A stretch of DNA of 64,000 nt from Pohlia nutans (GCA_022496805.1 CM040091.1:22000336-22064335), one strand, 5' to 3'. Shown: positions 50,291 through 61,237, counted from the first letter of the stretch. Translations and numbers: made by a program. Notes: generated by a model from the letters alone, not told the origin.

Positions 50291-50700
50291 GAACGCCTCG
50301 GTCGATTCTGTGTAATGCACACTACAGAATCACTCATTCTACAAGAATCCATCACAGAACACTCATGGCTTTCATGATATGGAGAATACTGACTACCGCT
50401 ATTATTGTATGTTCCGAACCGAAAATCAACTACACCAGATCCTCTCTGAATCTCAACATTATCTAATGCAAAAATTCAACTCTTCGATTTTCCCCTAAAC
50501 TTAAAGCTCAATTGCATAAAACGCGTTCCACAGAGACCTAGACAGCTCGAAAAGCATTCTCCTAATTAGGTCAAAACTCACCGGTTTCAATGCGCGAAAT
50601 GCAAGTGAGGAAACAAACCTAATCAAGAATCCGAGCCATGAGTTTTCTGTAGAAAGAGTAATTAAGGAGTATACATTACACAGAACCGACCGAGGCGTTA
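50291..50700. repeat. 26-bp inverted repeat flanking 360 bp
   Basis: AACGCCTCGGTCGATTCTGT and the next six bases at about 50291-50316 are the reverse complement, with one mismatch, of about 50675-50700. The left part of the direct duplication lies between the two. Confidence 0.75.
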
Positions 50701-50918
50701 ACTGGTTCGGTAGTTCTATGAATCTCAACATTATCTAATGCAAAAATTCAACAGGAATTCAACTCTTCGATTTTTCCCCGAAACTTAAAGCTCAATTGCA
50801 TAAAATGTGTTCCAAAAGACAGCTCGAAAAGCATTCTCCCGATTAGGTCAAAAACTCGATTAGCCTGTTCCGATGCGCGAAATGCAAGTGGAGGAACAAA
50901 CCTAATCAAGAATCCGAG
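50447..50918. repeat. Direct duplication of about 190 bp
   Basis: TGAATCTCAACATTATCTAA starts both copies (50447 and 50719), and AACCTAATCAAGAATCCGAG ends both (50635 and 50918). The copies differ by small indels and substitutions. Confidence 0.9.
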
Positions 50919-51357
50919 TGTTTCTGTTTCGCCATCGCTCCCTCCTCGTCCTGGGCACCAAAATGGCTGAAAATTTGCACAAAGCTTCACAGGTCGCGCT
51001 TCCGAAGGCTCAATAGAAAAACGAAGCTGAAGATGACGTCTACCGAATGATCTCGAGCCAGGAGCCGGATTACTGCGACTGATTGAGTGTGCGGTCTTGG
51101 CGGACGAGACGAGGGAAGGCTGTGTAAAGCCGGACGGGTTGTTAGGACAGTGCCATGTGGCGGCTGGGCATGCACTTCCACGTGGCGTTCGCTGGTGGGT
51201 TGGACGTTATTGGGGCCACCTGGATTTTAGACTTTTGCTGAGCTGTCATACATGGGTGTGTGCCAATCAGGGGTCCCGTACGTTTCAAGCATGCTGGATC
51301 CAAACCTTCCTCTTGGGTCCTTCCATGCCTTTCCATGAGACCTCAAACTTGTAACTT

Positions 51358-51860
51358 GAATGTCCCCAATGCAGTCACGGTAAAGCTCACTGCCTAAAAT
51401 TGACTGGCTTCAAATTAGAGGGTAAAATTATCATCATTAGAAGTGCATTTAAATAAACGTGAGATATTTCTCGAGGAAAAAAAATTGTGAAAATTTGACG
51501 TAGGTGAAATCTCTCATTGAAAACATCACATTTTCAAAATTTAGAGGGAGTGTGGTTAATTTTGCTGAAAAATGGAAAGATCCTCCCTTACTCCCTCTAT
51601 ATTTCTAAAATTTTAGAGGGAATGTGGGAGGATCTTTCCATTTTTAAGCAAGATTTGGTGCACTCCCTCTAAATTTTGAAAATGTGGTGTTTTCAATCTG
51701 ACATTTCACCTACGTCAAATTTTTACCCTCTAATTTTAGAGGGTGATGTTTAATGATGATAATTTTAGAGGGTGACGTCTAATGATGATAATTTACCCTC
51801 TAATTTTAGATTAGTCAATTTTAGGCAGTGAGCTTTACCGTGACTGCATTGCGGATGCTC
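51358..51860. mobile_element. 500-bp foldback element with GGATGCTC end
   Basis: CAATGCAGTCACGGTAAAGC at 51367 is inverted at 51832-51851, and the arms pair over about 230 bp to a centre near 51605. The right end reads GCATTGCGGATGCTC then TTA, which groups it with the GAGCATC elements. The right arm has a local duplication of the TTTAGAGGGTGA-TGATGATAAT phrase. No coding capacity. Confidence 0.88.
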
Positions 51861-52335
51861 TTAGGATACCTACTCTTGCATATGTACTGTAAACATTAGA
51901 AATTAATTTCCAAAGATTTTGACTTTTTTTTCAACTTTAAGTCAAAATTCGGCCTTGACCGAATGGTCAGTAAAAGATGAATGAGAGTCAATTACACTTC
52001 ATTAATGTGCAACGAGGAGGGAAAGTCTTGTGTTTTATTCAAAATTCAGTGCACTAGTGCCAACAATGAATGTGGGATATGTAAAACTCCTCTCACTTCT
52101 TGTTCTTTCTTAATCACCTGTTGAACTCTTTTACAAAGATGTGTATAACTTAGGCATAAATACTTCAAATTGCAAAATTCTCTTAAGAGGTAGAAGTTTA
52201 CTTGATTGTGCAAGTATTTTTAGTTGAACAATACTCAAAATAAGCTAGTACACTATGCACAATTGAGACTCAAAAGTTTGATCACATGTTTTCTTCTCAT
52301 TCAACTCATGCACATTCTTCACAACATTATAATAA

Positions 52336-52638
52336 TAGAGTTAACCAAAAAGAAGGCCATGGAACCTGCCTTTTTGCCCTCCTTCTAACCTCTCTTTTGA
52401 GCTATAGTTGGGTTGAATAGTGTCGTGTCATAACTTGTCCCCTTGTGGGCCATGCGCTTGGAGCTTCGGTAGAAGGTGTGGGAGTCATTTTTAGGTGTGG
52501 AGAATGATGACAGTGGCTTGCTTTAGATTGTCTCCCAACTCATCGTGAACTAGTTTTTGGTCTATTTATATTTCCATATGAGTTCAAGAGGAGTTTGCTA
52601 AAACTTTCCTCTTTGAGCTGACTTTTCGATTAACTCTA
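52336..52638 (+). mobile_element. Non-autonomous Tc1-type element (GAGTTAACC family)
   Basis: TA then GAGTTAACCAAAAAG at the left; TTTTCGATTAACTC then TA at the right; 303 bp. The right 230 bp match the 3' end (29197-29438) of the element carrying the intact transposase, so it looks like an internally deleted relative that the enzyme could move. Confidence 0.9.
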
Positions 52639-52639
52639 A

Positions 52640-52815
52640 TGTTCTTCACTGATTTTTTGGATTGTGATATATTGTTATATTCAACCCGTATTTAAATTGG
52701 GTCCCTTCGGGTTGTAGAGAGGGACCCCAAGGGCCTTTTAAGGGTTAAATTTGTCATTTAAAAACCATGAATCCTTGGTGCTTTAGGGCCCACTATAGGG
52801 GTTATATTGTCATTT
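52640..52815. repeat. Degraded copy of the TTAA/CCCCTAAAGG family
   Basis: Contains TTCTTCACTGATTTTTTGG, AAATTGGGTCCC and CATGAATCCTTGGTGCTTTAG phrases that match the intact elements, but both boundaries are blurred. Confidence 0.45.
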
Positions 52816-52927
52816 TGGCACGAGGCATTGGAAGCTATCATGCACTCTCTGGAACCCTTGGATTTCCATCATTCCAGCAACTATAGATTTTATGTTCTGC
52901 TTAGATTTCTTGCTTCTGGTGATGCAG

Positions 52928-53830
52928 GCCAGAGATTGCACACTTAAAATGTGCACAAACCGACTCTGCTAGAATCTTTGCTGGAAGAAGTAAGTTCCAG
53001 GCTGAAAATGATTCAATCTTCTGAATGTGTTGGTGGTTTTAGTTCTGCCACTAATAGGAAATGTGTCGTCTTTCACTTATTTTAAATGAAAAAGGAATGA
53101 AGCAGCGCTAAGCACATGGGTTGTGTTAAGTTAGTGCTGGTGAGTGGTTTTGGTAACAAGAATTTAACATAAATATAAGTATAATATTTAGCCACTTTTC
53201 ATTGTTCTCACAAAGTGGGGAATAAAAAACGACAGGTCTGCTACTAGTGTGCAGGCTGTTACTCAGAGAGGAACTAACGCAGTTTTGAGTGGCCCAATTG
53301 AATTCGGTTTTGAGTTGCCCATATTTGAAACCTCAGATCACCTCAGGTCTATACTTGGCCTAGATTATAGAGCTCTGAGGTTTCAGTTGGGCAACTCAAG
53401 CCCCGTCTGACAAAGCACTTAAAAGTCTTAGTTTTTCAAAGCTCTACACACTTGAAAGTCGTAGTTTTCAGAGTTTTGAGCACTTGAATGTCACATCTTT
53501 GGCTCTATGAATTTTGGCATACTGGCATATAATGTGCATCTTTTCAGCAAATGTTTGGTAAGGCTCACCATTGTAGTTCCTGTTTTGACGAACCTGAGCT
53601 TTTTGTTAGTATTTTTGAAGAATGTTTATTTACTCGCTTTAATGTAGTAATTAATCAATGAACCTGGAGTTTTGTGTGCAGATTTCACAGCAGAGGAGAT
53701 TGACAGAGATGCTGATTGGTGCAAGGGCAGTGCCTGTGCACAGCGGTCGAGGTTTGAAACAGCTGCCATTTCAATTCTCACCAGTCATGCTCCTTTCAGA
53801 AGGCTTTTCGGTGGATGCAAAATAACATGA
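52928..53830 (+). pseudogene. Two-exon 3' fragment of an unrecognised gene
   Basis: Exon 52928-52989 follows GATGCAG and precedes GTAAGT; exon 53682-53830 follows TTTGTGTGCAG and ends at TGA 53828-53830. The phases fit exactly, giving PEIAHLKCAQTDSARIFAGR then NFTAEEIDRDADWCKGSACA and a further 29 residues ending FGGCKIT. Strong splice sites plus matching phase make chance unlikely. No upstream exon with a start is visible; the DNA upstream is transposon. So it is either the 3' end of a gene whose 5' part was lost or a gene with distant exons. I do not recognise the protein. Confidence 0.45.
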
Positions 53831-54355
53831 TAGGCAGAGGAACTTCTGAATTGAATCACATCATTGCTGATATGCATCTCCTTGTAAGCCCATGCAATTT
53901 TTGAGAAAAAACATTAGGTAGATGATCATGCTATCACTGAACATGAAAAACTCATAGATTGCAATCCTGATTGGTTACAATGGAGCACCAGAGTGTAGTG
54001 AAATATGAAATGCATCAGTCCCAATGTCAACATTGGAACTGAATTTCGGTGAGAGCAGTTCTAATTGTGTACTTTCCAAGTACGCAGAAGGTCCACTGTT
54101 TAAACTTGTCGGATGGTGTACATCCTCATACAGTTGTCGCTCTCTATTATGACATGTTTGGGAAGCCCTACCTTCAAGGTAGCAGCCTAGCAGGCATGGA
54201 TTAGTCACAAAAATGACTTGTCAAATGTGTAAATTGCTTGGAAAAATGATATTGTTGTATTATGGATTGTCATTGTATGGAGGGTAAATTGTAAATGAGC
54301 ATCTTCATTCTATGTAAGAATCTAAGACAAACGGTTTTTTATGGGTGCACATACT

Positions 54356-54681
54356 TTAGTGCATCTCCACTAGCACTTTGGATACCGATCTGGCTATGGA
54401 AAAATGGATGAGCCTGTTGGATTGGTGAACAATTTATTTGGTCTGTGACACTGAATAATCCATTAAAAATCAGGGCCTTCAAAATCACTCTTGCTAGTGT
54501 ATCTTCTCTTTTAAAGTTCAACATCATAATTGCACAATTCATGCGTGGTGACTTGTGATTGACTCACTTACTATTTTCAAGAGTCTAATTGAGTGATGTT
54601 GGTGGAGGAACTACATGATGAGGTCTGACTTTTTGGATGACTTTCAGACTGCAATCTAGAGTGCTACTGGAGACGCTCTTA
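54356..54681 (+). mobile_element. TTA-flanked element, GTGCATCTCCACTAGCAC ends
   Basis: Flanked by TTA on both sides, with ends GTGCATCTCCACTAGCAC and GTGCTACTGGAGACGCTC. The terminus is related to the GAGCATC family. Its right TTA is also the left TTA of the next element. Confidence 0.75.
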
Positions 54682-54982
54682 GAGCATTCACACCCATGCA
54701 CGCTAGAGCTAACTCGTTGAAATTAATCATCTACATTTGAAGAGCCCTTGCACATACTTACAACCCCCAACCCTTGCACGCCCCTCACACATCATAAGTG
54801 CACATGAAATAGTAAATGGACCAATCACAAGTAGAATGTGGGGATATAGTCAACTAAACAGTGATTCAAAGGACCATTTCTTAACACGCTAGGATTAAGA
54901 CTTTTTTGAAGGGCCCTAGGCAGTTTTCATCTAGTTCTTGAGTGTGAAAGACTCTAGAAAGGCATGGGTTCGCATGCTCTTA
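54679..54982 (+). mobile_element. GAGCATC-family MITE abutting the previous element
   Basis: TTA then GAGCATTCACACCCATGC at the left; GGGTTCGCATGCTC then TTA at the right. The interior matches 25071-25350. Confidence 0.85.
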
Positions 54983-55294
54983 GTCTTCACTGACTCTGGA
55001 GCAGTGAGTGTTCACTAATTAAGACAGCTTTCCAGAGTCCAGACACATGCCCGAATGGAGACTGCACATGGAGACTGACACATACTTAGGAGTACAAAAT
55101 ATGCAAATTAATATACACTCTATGCCAGTCTCTTTGCATGCAGATTCATATGTGTCAATCTCTTTGTGCAGTCTCTTTGTGCAAATACAAGTTTGCAGTA
55201 CAGAAATCTGGCAGTGCAAAAATGGACTTGCATGTGATTGAACGGGCAAAAACATACAAATAGTTGCACTTAGGCAGAGCTCTGTAACCTGCTA

Positions 55295-55365
55295 TGACGT
55301 TGTACGCTTGCACTATGACGTCTGTACTCTTGCACTATGACGTCTGTACTCTTGCACAATGACGT
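55295..55365. promoter_or_regulatory. Array of four phased TGACGT motifs upstream of the ABP1-like gene
   Basis: TGACGT occurs at 55295, 55316, 55338 and 55360, spaced 21, 22 and 22 bases, inside tandem copies of a 22-bp unit (TGACGTCTGTACTCTTGCAC and two bases). TGACG is the core bound by plant TGA-type bZIP factors (as-1 elements). Two-turn spacing would put the sites on one face of the helix. It lies about 270-340 bases before the ATG. Confidence 0.6.
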
Positions 55366-55632
55366 AACTTGTACTCCTGCAATGATGGCCACATTCCTTT
55401 AATTGGGAATTTCCGTCATATCTGGGAAAGTTACAATATATTGTGGGAAATTTGTCCACGTTTCCCATATGGGAATCTTGTATTTATCACCCTGTGACCA
55501 TTGCCACATATATATATTGGATCAAAGTTAACATACAGTCACTCATGATTTCTTCTGATCAAGCTGACATTTACAATCGCACTAGAGCTAACCATTGCAT
55601 GAAAAGATTTGCAGGAAACCTGAGTGAGCAAG

Positions 55633-58317
55633 ATGGCGCTGTCGACTCAGAGTTTCCTCTTCATGCTCATCATCAGCTCACTTGTTCTGGGAATAGCAGG
55701 CAGACGACACAAGCTTGTAGCAGGTAATTGTACATGATTGTTATATATTTGCATGTCTTCTGTTGAATAGAAGATTTGTAGATGATTGGATCCATGCATT
55801 TGATCAGGTCGTTTGGATGCTTTTGTTTTATATAGAACGTACTCATGTGAGAGGAATGTGCTTACTGTTTTGGAGATTGAGATCTGAGCTCTGCTTGCAA
55901 CAAATGTTCTAAATTTTCCAGCACTTGAGTTTTGTTTGTTGAGATGGTGACAGTCTAAACTGAGAGTGACATGTTCTTTCCAAGTAATGACAGTGACATG
56001 AGGTGGCATGCCATATTTATTGTAAAGTTGCCATATGTCATTGGAACACTACATTCATTTTTTTTCTTACAAGGACACTATATCTCCTGAAATTAAATAG
56101 TGTCCGGGTTTAAAAATAGTGTCCGGGAATGTCCACTGAATGGTAGTGTAGTGTCTTAGTTTTCAAAGGTAGTGAACCTCATATAAAATAGCAAGTTAAT
56201 GAAAATTCCCTTTGGTTAGGAGCACATGGCTATCATGAACGCCTCAGGTTTAAAAGTGCCACTGAGTATATTTTCTTGGTTTGCAAAACAGAGTCATCAG
56301 TTGTGCGAAAGATACCCGACTTCCGGACGTTCAATACCCCCTGGGATGACTCATATTACGATCGCTGGAGCTGTCTGTGATGGTCTCAAGGAGGTGAAGA
56401 GTGTATGTCCTTTCCAGCTGCAAGTTGCTTGCTTCTCAAGGCACAGCTAAAGACATTTAAAACTTTTGATTTATTTTGAGTTCTCAATTACCAAATGTAA
56501 CAGTCAGTACAGAAAACACCATGAGATTCTACATCCCACTACTTGAATGTGCGATAATGTGACGTCTAATGCATGTGAAAGTCTTCGGTATGGCAAAACC
56601 TGACTATCAATTATAGCGTCATGGTTCTGCAGAAAGTCCTAATAATCAGCGCTATGGAGATCTTATTCATACAACAATTGAGTTAACCAAAAAGAAGCTC
56701 ACCTGACTTCCTTTTTTGCTTTATTTCTAACCTCTCTACTAAACTATACTTGGGTTATTTTGGGTTGAATAAGGTCGTGTCATAAATTGTCCCCTTGTGG
56801 GCCATGAGCTTGGAGCTTTGGCGGAAGGTGTGGGAGTCATAACGACATGTGAAGAATAATGATAGTGGCTTGTTTTAGATTGTCTCCCAACTCATCATAC
56901 TTAAACTAGTTTTTGGTCTATTTATAAGTTATTTCAATATAAGTTCAAGAGGAATTCAACACAAGTTTGCCAAACCTTTCCTCTTTGGGCTGACTTTTTC
57001 GTTAACTCTAATATTTGACTGACTTGAGGGAGCATGGATTTCATTTTTCTCCTGATATTAGAGCTAACCAAAAAGAAGGCCATGGAACCTCCCTTTTCAA
57101 CCTCCTTCTAACCTCTCTTTTCAGCTATAGTTGGGTTGAATAGTGTCGTGTCAGAACTTATCCCTTTGTGGGCCATGGGCCATGAGCTTTAGGAGCTGTA
57201 GGAGGTGTGGGAGTCATTACGAGGTGTGGAGAATAATGGCACTGGCTTGCTTTAGATTGTCTCCCAACTCATCGTGAACTAGTTTTTGGTCTATTTATAT
57301 TTCCATATGAGTTCAAGAGGAGTTCAAGAGGAGTTTGATAAAACTTTCCTCTTTGAGCTGACTTTTTGGTTAACTCTATTGTTATTGTTTATAACCTTCC
57401 GCTTTGCTCTACAGGTGGAAACTTTTATTGAAACTGCTGCACCAGGGAAAGGTACACCAATCCATCGCCACGACTGCGAAGAAGTTGTCGTAAGTATAAA
57501 GGGACGTGGCACAGCGTACATTGCTCCTATGTTACCGAACAACAAACCAGGAAAACCTGTAGCTTACCCTTTTGGTCCGAACACTACATTCACTGTCCCA
57601 GTCAATTCAAGACATCAGGTATGCATATTTATGGTTTCACCTCTGCAGACATGTCTCACTTTCTGTGTTCTTCTCTTTAATACACATCTTTAGTAACTTG
57701 TAAGAAATACCCAGTGATCCCATGACTAGTTTGTGGTTTTTAGTGCAATATGCTACCATCCATGCAAAAGGTCAGCTATTTTTGCTACCCAAGTATGTAG
57801 AAGTAGAAAAAGAAAAGATAAAATTATTCTTACAAAATATATTTAGAGAGTTTTTATTGATTGCCAAGTATTAATGATGCCTTAATTGGTCGTTATTGAT
57901 GCTACCTCTAAAGTAAATAACGTAGCAAATTGTTTATTGATTCATAAAACTTGTCAATTTTTTTTGCTAATGACTATTTTTACCTACCATGTACTAGTAG
58001 CATAAGAATTTTGTTTGGTAGAAATCCAGCTAATTTTAGGCAGTTTTGGGATCGCTGGCAAGACCTGTATTTATCTCTGTCCATTGCTTCAGTTGGAGTG
58101 TACTCTACAATCAATGTCCTGGATTTGCAAGCTTTCTATTGAACTGTCTTACTGTCAAAGCAATGCAAGTGACTAGGATGTGGCCTATTTCAGGATTAAA
58201 TAAGGTTAGCAATATTATAACTTGCTATGTGTGAATCGGGAAATGGGCACAGATTTTGAACACAGGGGATGAGGATATATTCTTCTACGCAGTGATTTCC
58301 AGACCTCCTCTAAAAGT
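55633..58317 (+). CDS. ABP1: ABP1-like auxin-binding protein gene, incomplete and possibly broken
   Basis: ABP1 is a small secretory-pathway germin-fold protein that binds auxin through a metal held by three His and one Glu. Exons seen: 55633-55723 (signal peptide, MALSTQSFLFMLIISSLVLG), 56292-56393 (GMTHITIAGAVCDGLKE), 57415-57618 (VETFIETAAPGKGTPIHRHD... to NSRHQ) and 58253-58317 (ILNTGDEDIFFYAVISRPPL). Metal ligands are present: HRH, the second Glu of CEE, and the His of NSRHQ. Two problems remain. With the better GTAATT donor of exon 1, exon 2 reads VVRKIPDF, as expected for ABP1, but is then one base out of frame for GMTHITIAG. A weaker GTAGCA donor six bases upstream keeps a frame open but loses that match. 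The final exon (Trp-rich box and KDEL-type end) is not found up to about 62 kb. Confidence 0.8.
55960..56140 (+). repeat. Dispersed repeat in ABP1 intron 1, shared with 34863-35030
   Basis: AGTGACATGAGGTGGCATGC and following phrases match the 34.9-kb copy, with a short AGTGTCCGGG duplication at the right end. Confidence 0.75.
56678..57010 (+). mobile_element. Non-autonomous Tc1-type element in ABP1 intron 2, first copy
   Basis: GAGTTAACCAAAAAG at the left (preceded by TT instead of TA) and GTTAACTC then TA at the right; 333 bp. Interior as in 52336-52638. Confidence 0.85.
57059..57378 (+). mobile_element. Non-autonomous Tc1-type element in ABP1 intron 2, second copy
   Basis: TA then GAGCTAACCAAAAAG at the left; TTTTTGGTTAACTC then TA at the right; 320 bp. 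It ends 36 bases before the acceptor of ABP1 exon 3, so it sits next to the branch-point region of that intron. Confidence 0.88.
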
Positions 58318-58540
58318 GTAAGCACTAATAAATCTTACTGTAATGTACACTACTAACAGTGTTAAGCAGAGTTCGTTGCTGATGGTTATGAGTTATTACA
58401 TTGGATGTTACAAGCTTGGACCTCGATTCTTAAGGAAAGGACTGGGGGTGTCTTTGGAGTTTACAGGAAAAAATGATTTGGAAATCTGTCACATGAGTTG
58501 CCAAAAACTACATGCATGCATTGTGTTGTATTAGACCTCA

Positions 58541-58877
58541 CTAGTAGAAAAGGTGGCGCTCCATAGGAAGATGCCCAGGCAAAATCACTATGCATGTGTG
58601 GAATTGGGCACTACTTGCCTAGGCATCTCCCTCGGCAGTGCCACCTTTTCTACTACACTAAATAGGTAGATTAGTGTTAAATAATTATAAGATTTGAAAA
58701 TATTTTAGATTTTTACTCTCGACAAATTTTTTTATCAAAGACATTGATTCCAATACTATTGAAAGATCCCCATCTTGACCAATATAGAGGGTAAAAAATT
58801 GGTCAACAATAAAACTTACAACATGTTTATGTAAATTAGTGTATCCAACACTAATCTACCTATTTAGTGTAGAGCCT
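58541..58877. mobile_element. CACTA-end small element interrupted by another MITE
   Basis: CTCACTAGTAGAAAAGGTGG at 58538 is inverted as GCCACCTTTTCTACTA at 58639-58655, the usual end of small CACTA-type elements, but the last bases are displaced. Removing 58654-58871 brings GAG next to TTTTCTACTA and nearly restores the end, so the second element landed inside the terminal repeat of the first. Confidence 0.6.
58654..58871. mobile_element. TA-flanked MITE (CACTAAATAGG family), second copy
   Basis: CACTAAATAGGTAGATTA ends with TA on both sides; matches 33936-34156 in reverse. Confidence 0.85.
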
Positions 58878-60484
58878 ACAAATTCAAGTTTGGTACACCT
58901 AAAGTACTTGTTTGCTTAATATTATGCTTTGACAATAGGCAAAGGGAGGTAAAATATTTTGCCACCCTCATTTTGCTAATGGGAGCTTTTTGGGCAAGCT
59001 AAACAATGTCATGCTACTGAGGGGGATGCGATGAACTATTTGTTGACATATGGTTACTTTCGTGTGGATGTGCAGCGTCATATATAGCTCTTGGGAAGCA
59101 ACATATGATTCTGGTATACTACAAGAAACAGCTTTATGGGACGTCAATCCATAGGACGCCAAAAGAAGACCTCTAGTTTGTAGTATTGGCAGTTGGTTTA
59201 TCAACTCAAGGTATATTAATGTCATCCCAACTTCGTTTTTCTAGTACCACGTTCGTTAGTTTGGGATTTTTCAATTCTCAAATAGTGCATTATTTTTAAG
59301 AAAAATGCGCCAATTTAATCTATATATGGATTATGTAGGCCATATAGAATATCATATATAGCTTTTATTGAGCTCGATATACCGGTGTACATAAAAAGAG
59401 GCCTATATAATAAGCTAAATTTGGACTATAGGATGTTTGAGGTTATCACCTTAATCCCTAAAGGTCCAAGTGGCTATTTTATGGTCATTCAATTAAGAGC
59501 ATCATTTTTGAATTACAATTTGAGTTATTTTGGCATTGATACATTTTAAACTGTGTTTATTGTGGTGAAATTTTTTAATGTAAAAAGAGATACAAAATGT
59601 TACTATTAGGAAAATTGTGATCTTTGCATCACTAATTTTTTACCTTTTTTCCAGTAACCAATGTAAAATGAAATTTGATACAATCGTAGATTTCAATATA
59701 AAAAATTCAATTTGTATTTTTAATTTCTATATGTGAATGTTTGGCTCGTCAAGATCAAGCTAGTTTAGTATACTAATGGAAAAGGTGAGAAAGTTCCATC
59801 CTAGGAAAAAACAACTTGGCCAGTTATCTAATATTCTGTAACATTTCCCAAAGACTACTATTTGTTTTATATGTCATCCACTAAGATTGGCATAGTGAAA
59901 TAACTTGCACCTAATTCATACAAAACTGGACTGAAACTATTCAATAATATGTTAATATGAAGCTTCAAATTCACAATATAGTCACATTTCCTAGTGCGCA
60001 ATCTATGGCCACAACTACAAGAACACAGTCCGGAGAGGATTTTTAGCTTAACCAACTAAAGTCCTAAAGTTTTTAGACCAACCGATTTTTGGAGCATTCT
60101 GAAGGAAATAGGGCATATTTTCTGGTTTCCCTCCTCAAATAACCACTTTTATTTTTTTAAGATTCCAAACTTGATTAGGCAATTTTGAATTTCAACCTCC
60201 TAATTTGTAATTAAAACGGTCAATTCTCCCCAAACATTGTACAAGAATCTCACCAAAACAATTTCCAAACCACTTTTCCAATCACACATGCCCACCTCCT
60301 CACTCCATACAAAAACACACGCAAAAGTTTGGGGCAAATTCTTGCACTCTTTGACACACGTTACATCATGTATTCTTTGGCACACCTTACATCATGGTCA
60401 CCTTTGAACTTAATTAATTAATTTTTGGTTGAAATTTTCCACGTGTCATCTTGCAATTGGTTCAAGATGACATGGACCTCTTCA

Positions 60485-60667
60485 CTCCTAAAGGACCTAA
60501 AGGACCGACAAGCCCAAATTAAACCTCACGATTTTTATAGTAATTTTGAATAGATCCAATGTGGACTTTTTTTTGTTCAAAATTATTTATTTTTAATCAA
60601 CACATACAATGTTCTTCATAAATGTGAAATTTGGTCCCACCTGAATTATATTTTTCAATTCAGAGGT
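60485..60667 (+). repeat. Degraded TTAA/CCCCTAAAGG family copy
   Basis: CCTAAAGGACCTAAAGGACC, AAGCCCAAATTAAACCTCA and AATTTGGTCCCACCTGAATT phrases match the intact members. The right end is lost. Confidence 0.55.
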
Positions 60668-61237
60668 TGTAATCTGACGTGGAATATCAATTTCGACACC
60701 GGGGTGTCGAATCTAACTCTCAAGTGCGGTATCCGCTGACTCCCGCTAAGGTCGAGACACTTAAAACCGATCAAATAAGACATGTACTATACTTGGGATA
60801 GATTAATCAATATTTTGATTGTTTTCCTCTTTTAGCACTAAAAATTTAAGAAGTTTTCATATGTAATTAATTTTTTAAATAATTATTTGAATAAGTATAA
60901 ATTTTTAAAGTGAAAGTTGTAGGTTCACCAAAAACCGATCATATGCTTTAATGTACAAACAAGGTACATCTTCTCTTTCAAAATCTAGAAATTAGGCAAG
61001 AATCTAGAGTGGTTGGTTTTGTATACCTGGTCGGGAATGAGTGTCTCAACCTTACATCTATTATATTAAATGCAGAGTGTCACGACCCCAATGTCACGAA
61101 ATCCGTCACGTTTTCATCCAAGTTTTACATCCATCAATTATCATCCAATATCTCATCATACATCATTTTCATCCATTTTCATTCATTTGCCTGTTTTGTA
61201 AACTATTTTCATCTATAATCAAGTTTTTCAATTTCTT

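Larger units (their letters stand above)
49909..51366. other. Region upstream of the sterol glucosyltransferase
   Basis: Probably leader and promoter of the minus-strand gene. It contains a direct duplication (50447-50635 and 50719-50918) and a 26-bp inverted repeat. From 50920 to 51350 the DNA is less AT-rich and shows no recognisable gene. Confidence 0.45.
53831..55290. other. Transposon-filled gap before the ABP1-like gene
   Basis: No gene is seen. A dispersed-repeat copy lies at about 54110-54300 and two abutting TTA-flanked elements occupy 54356-54982. From 54983 to 55290 there are short AGTCTCTTTG repeats and nothing else recognisable. Confidence 0.5.

Noticed and set aside
57286..57414. 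Upstream extension of ABP1 exon 3 into a 135-codon frame
   Set aside because: The extension is MITE sequence. The ABP1 part starts after the acceptor at 57414.
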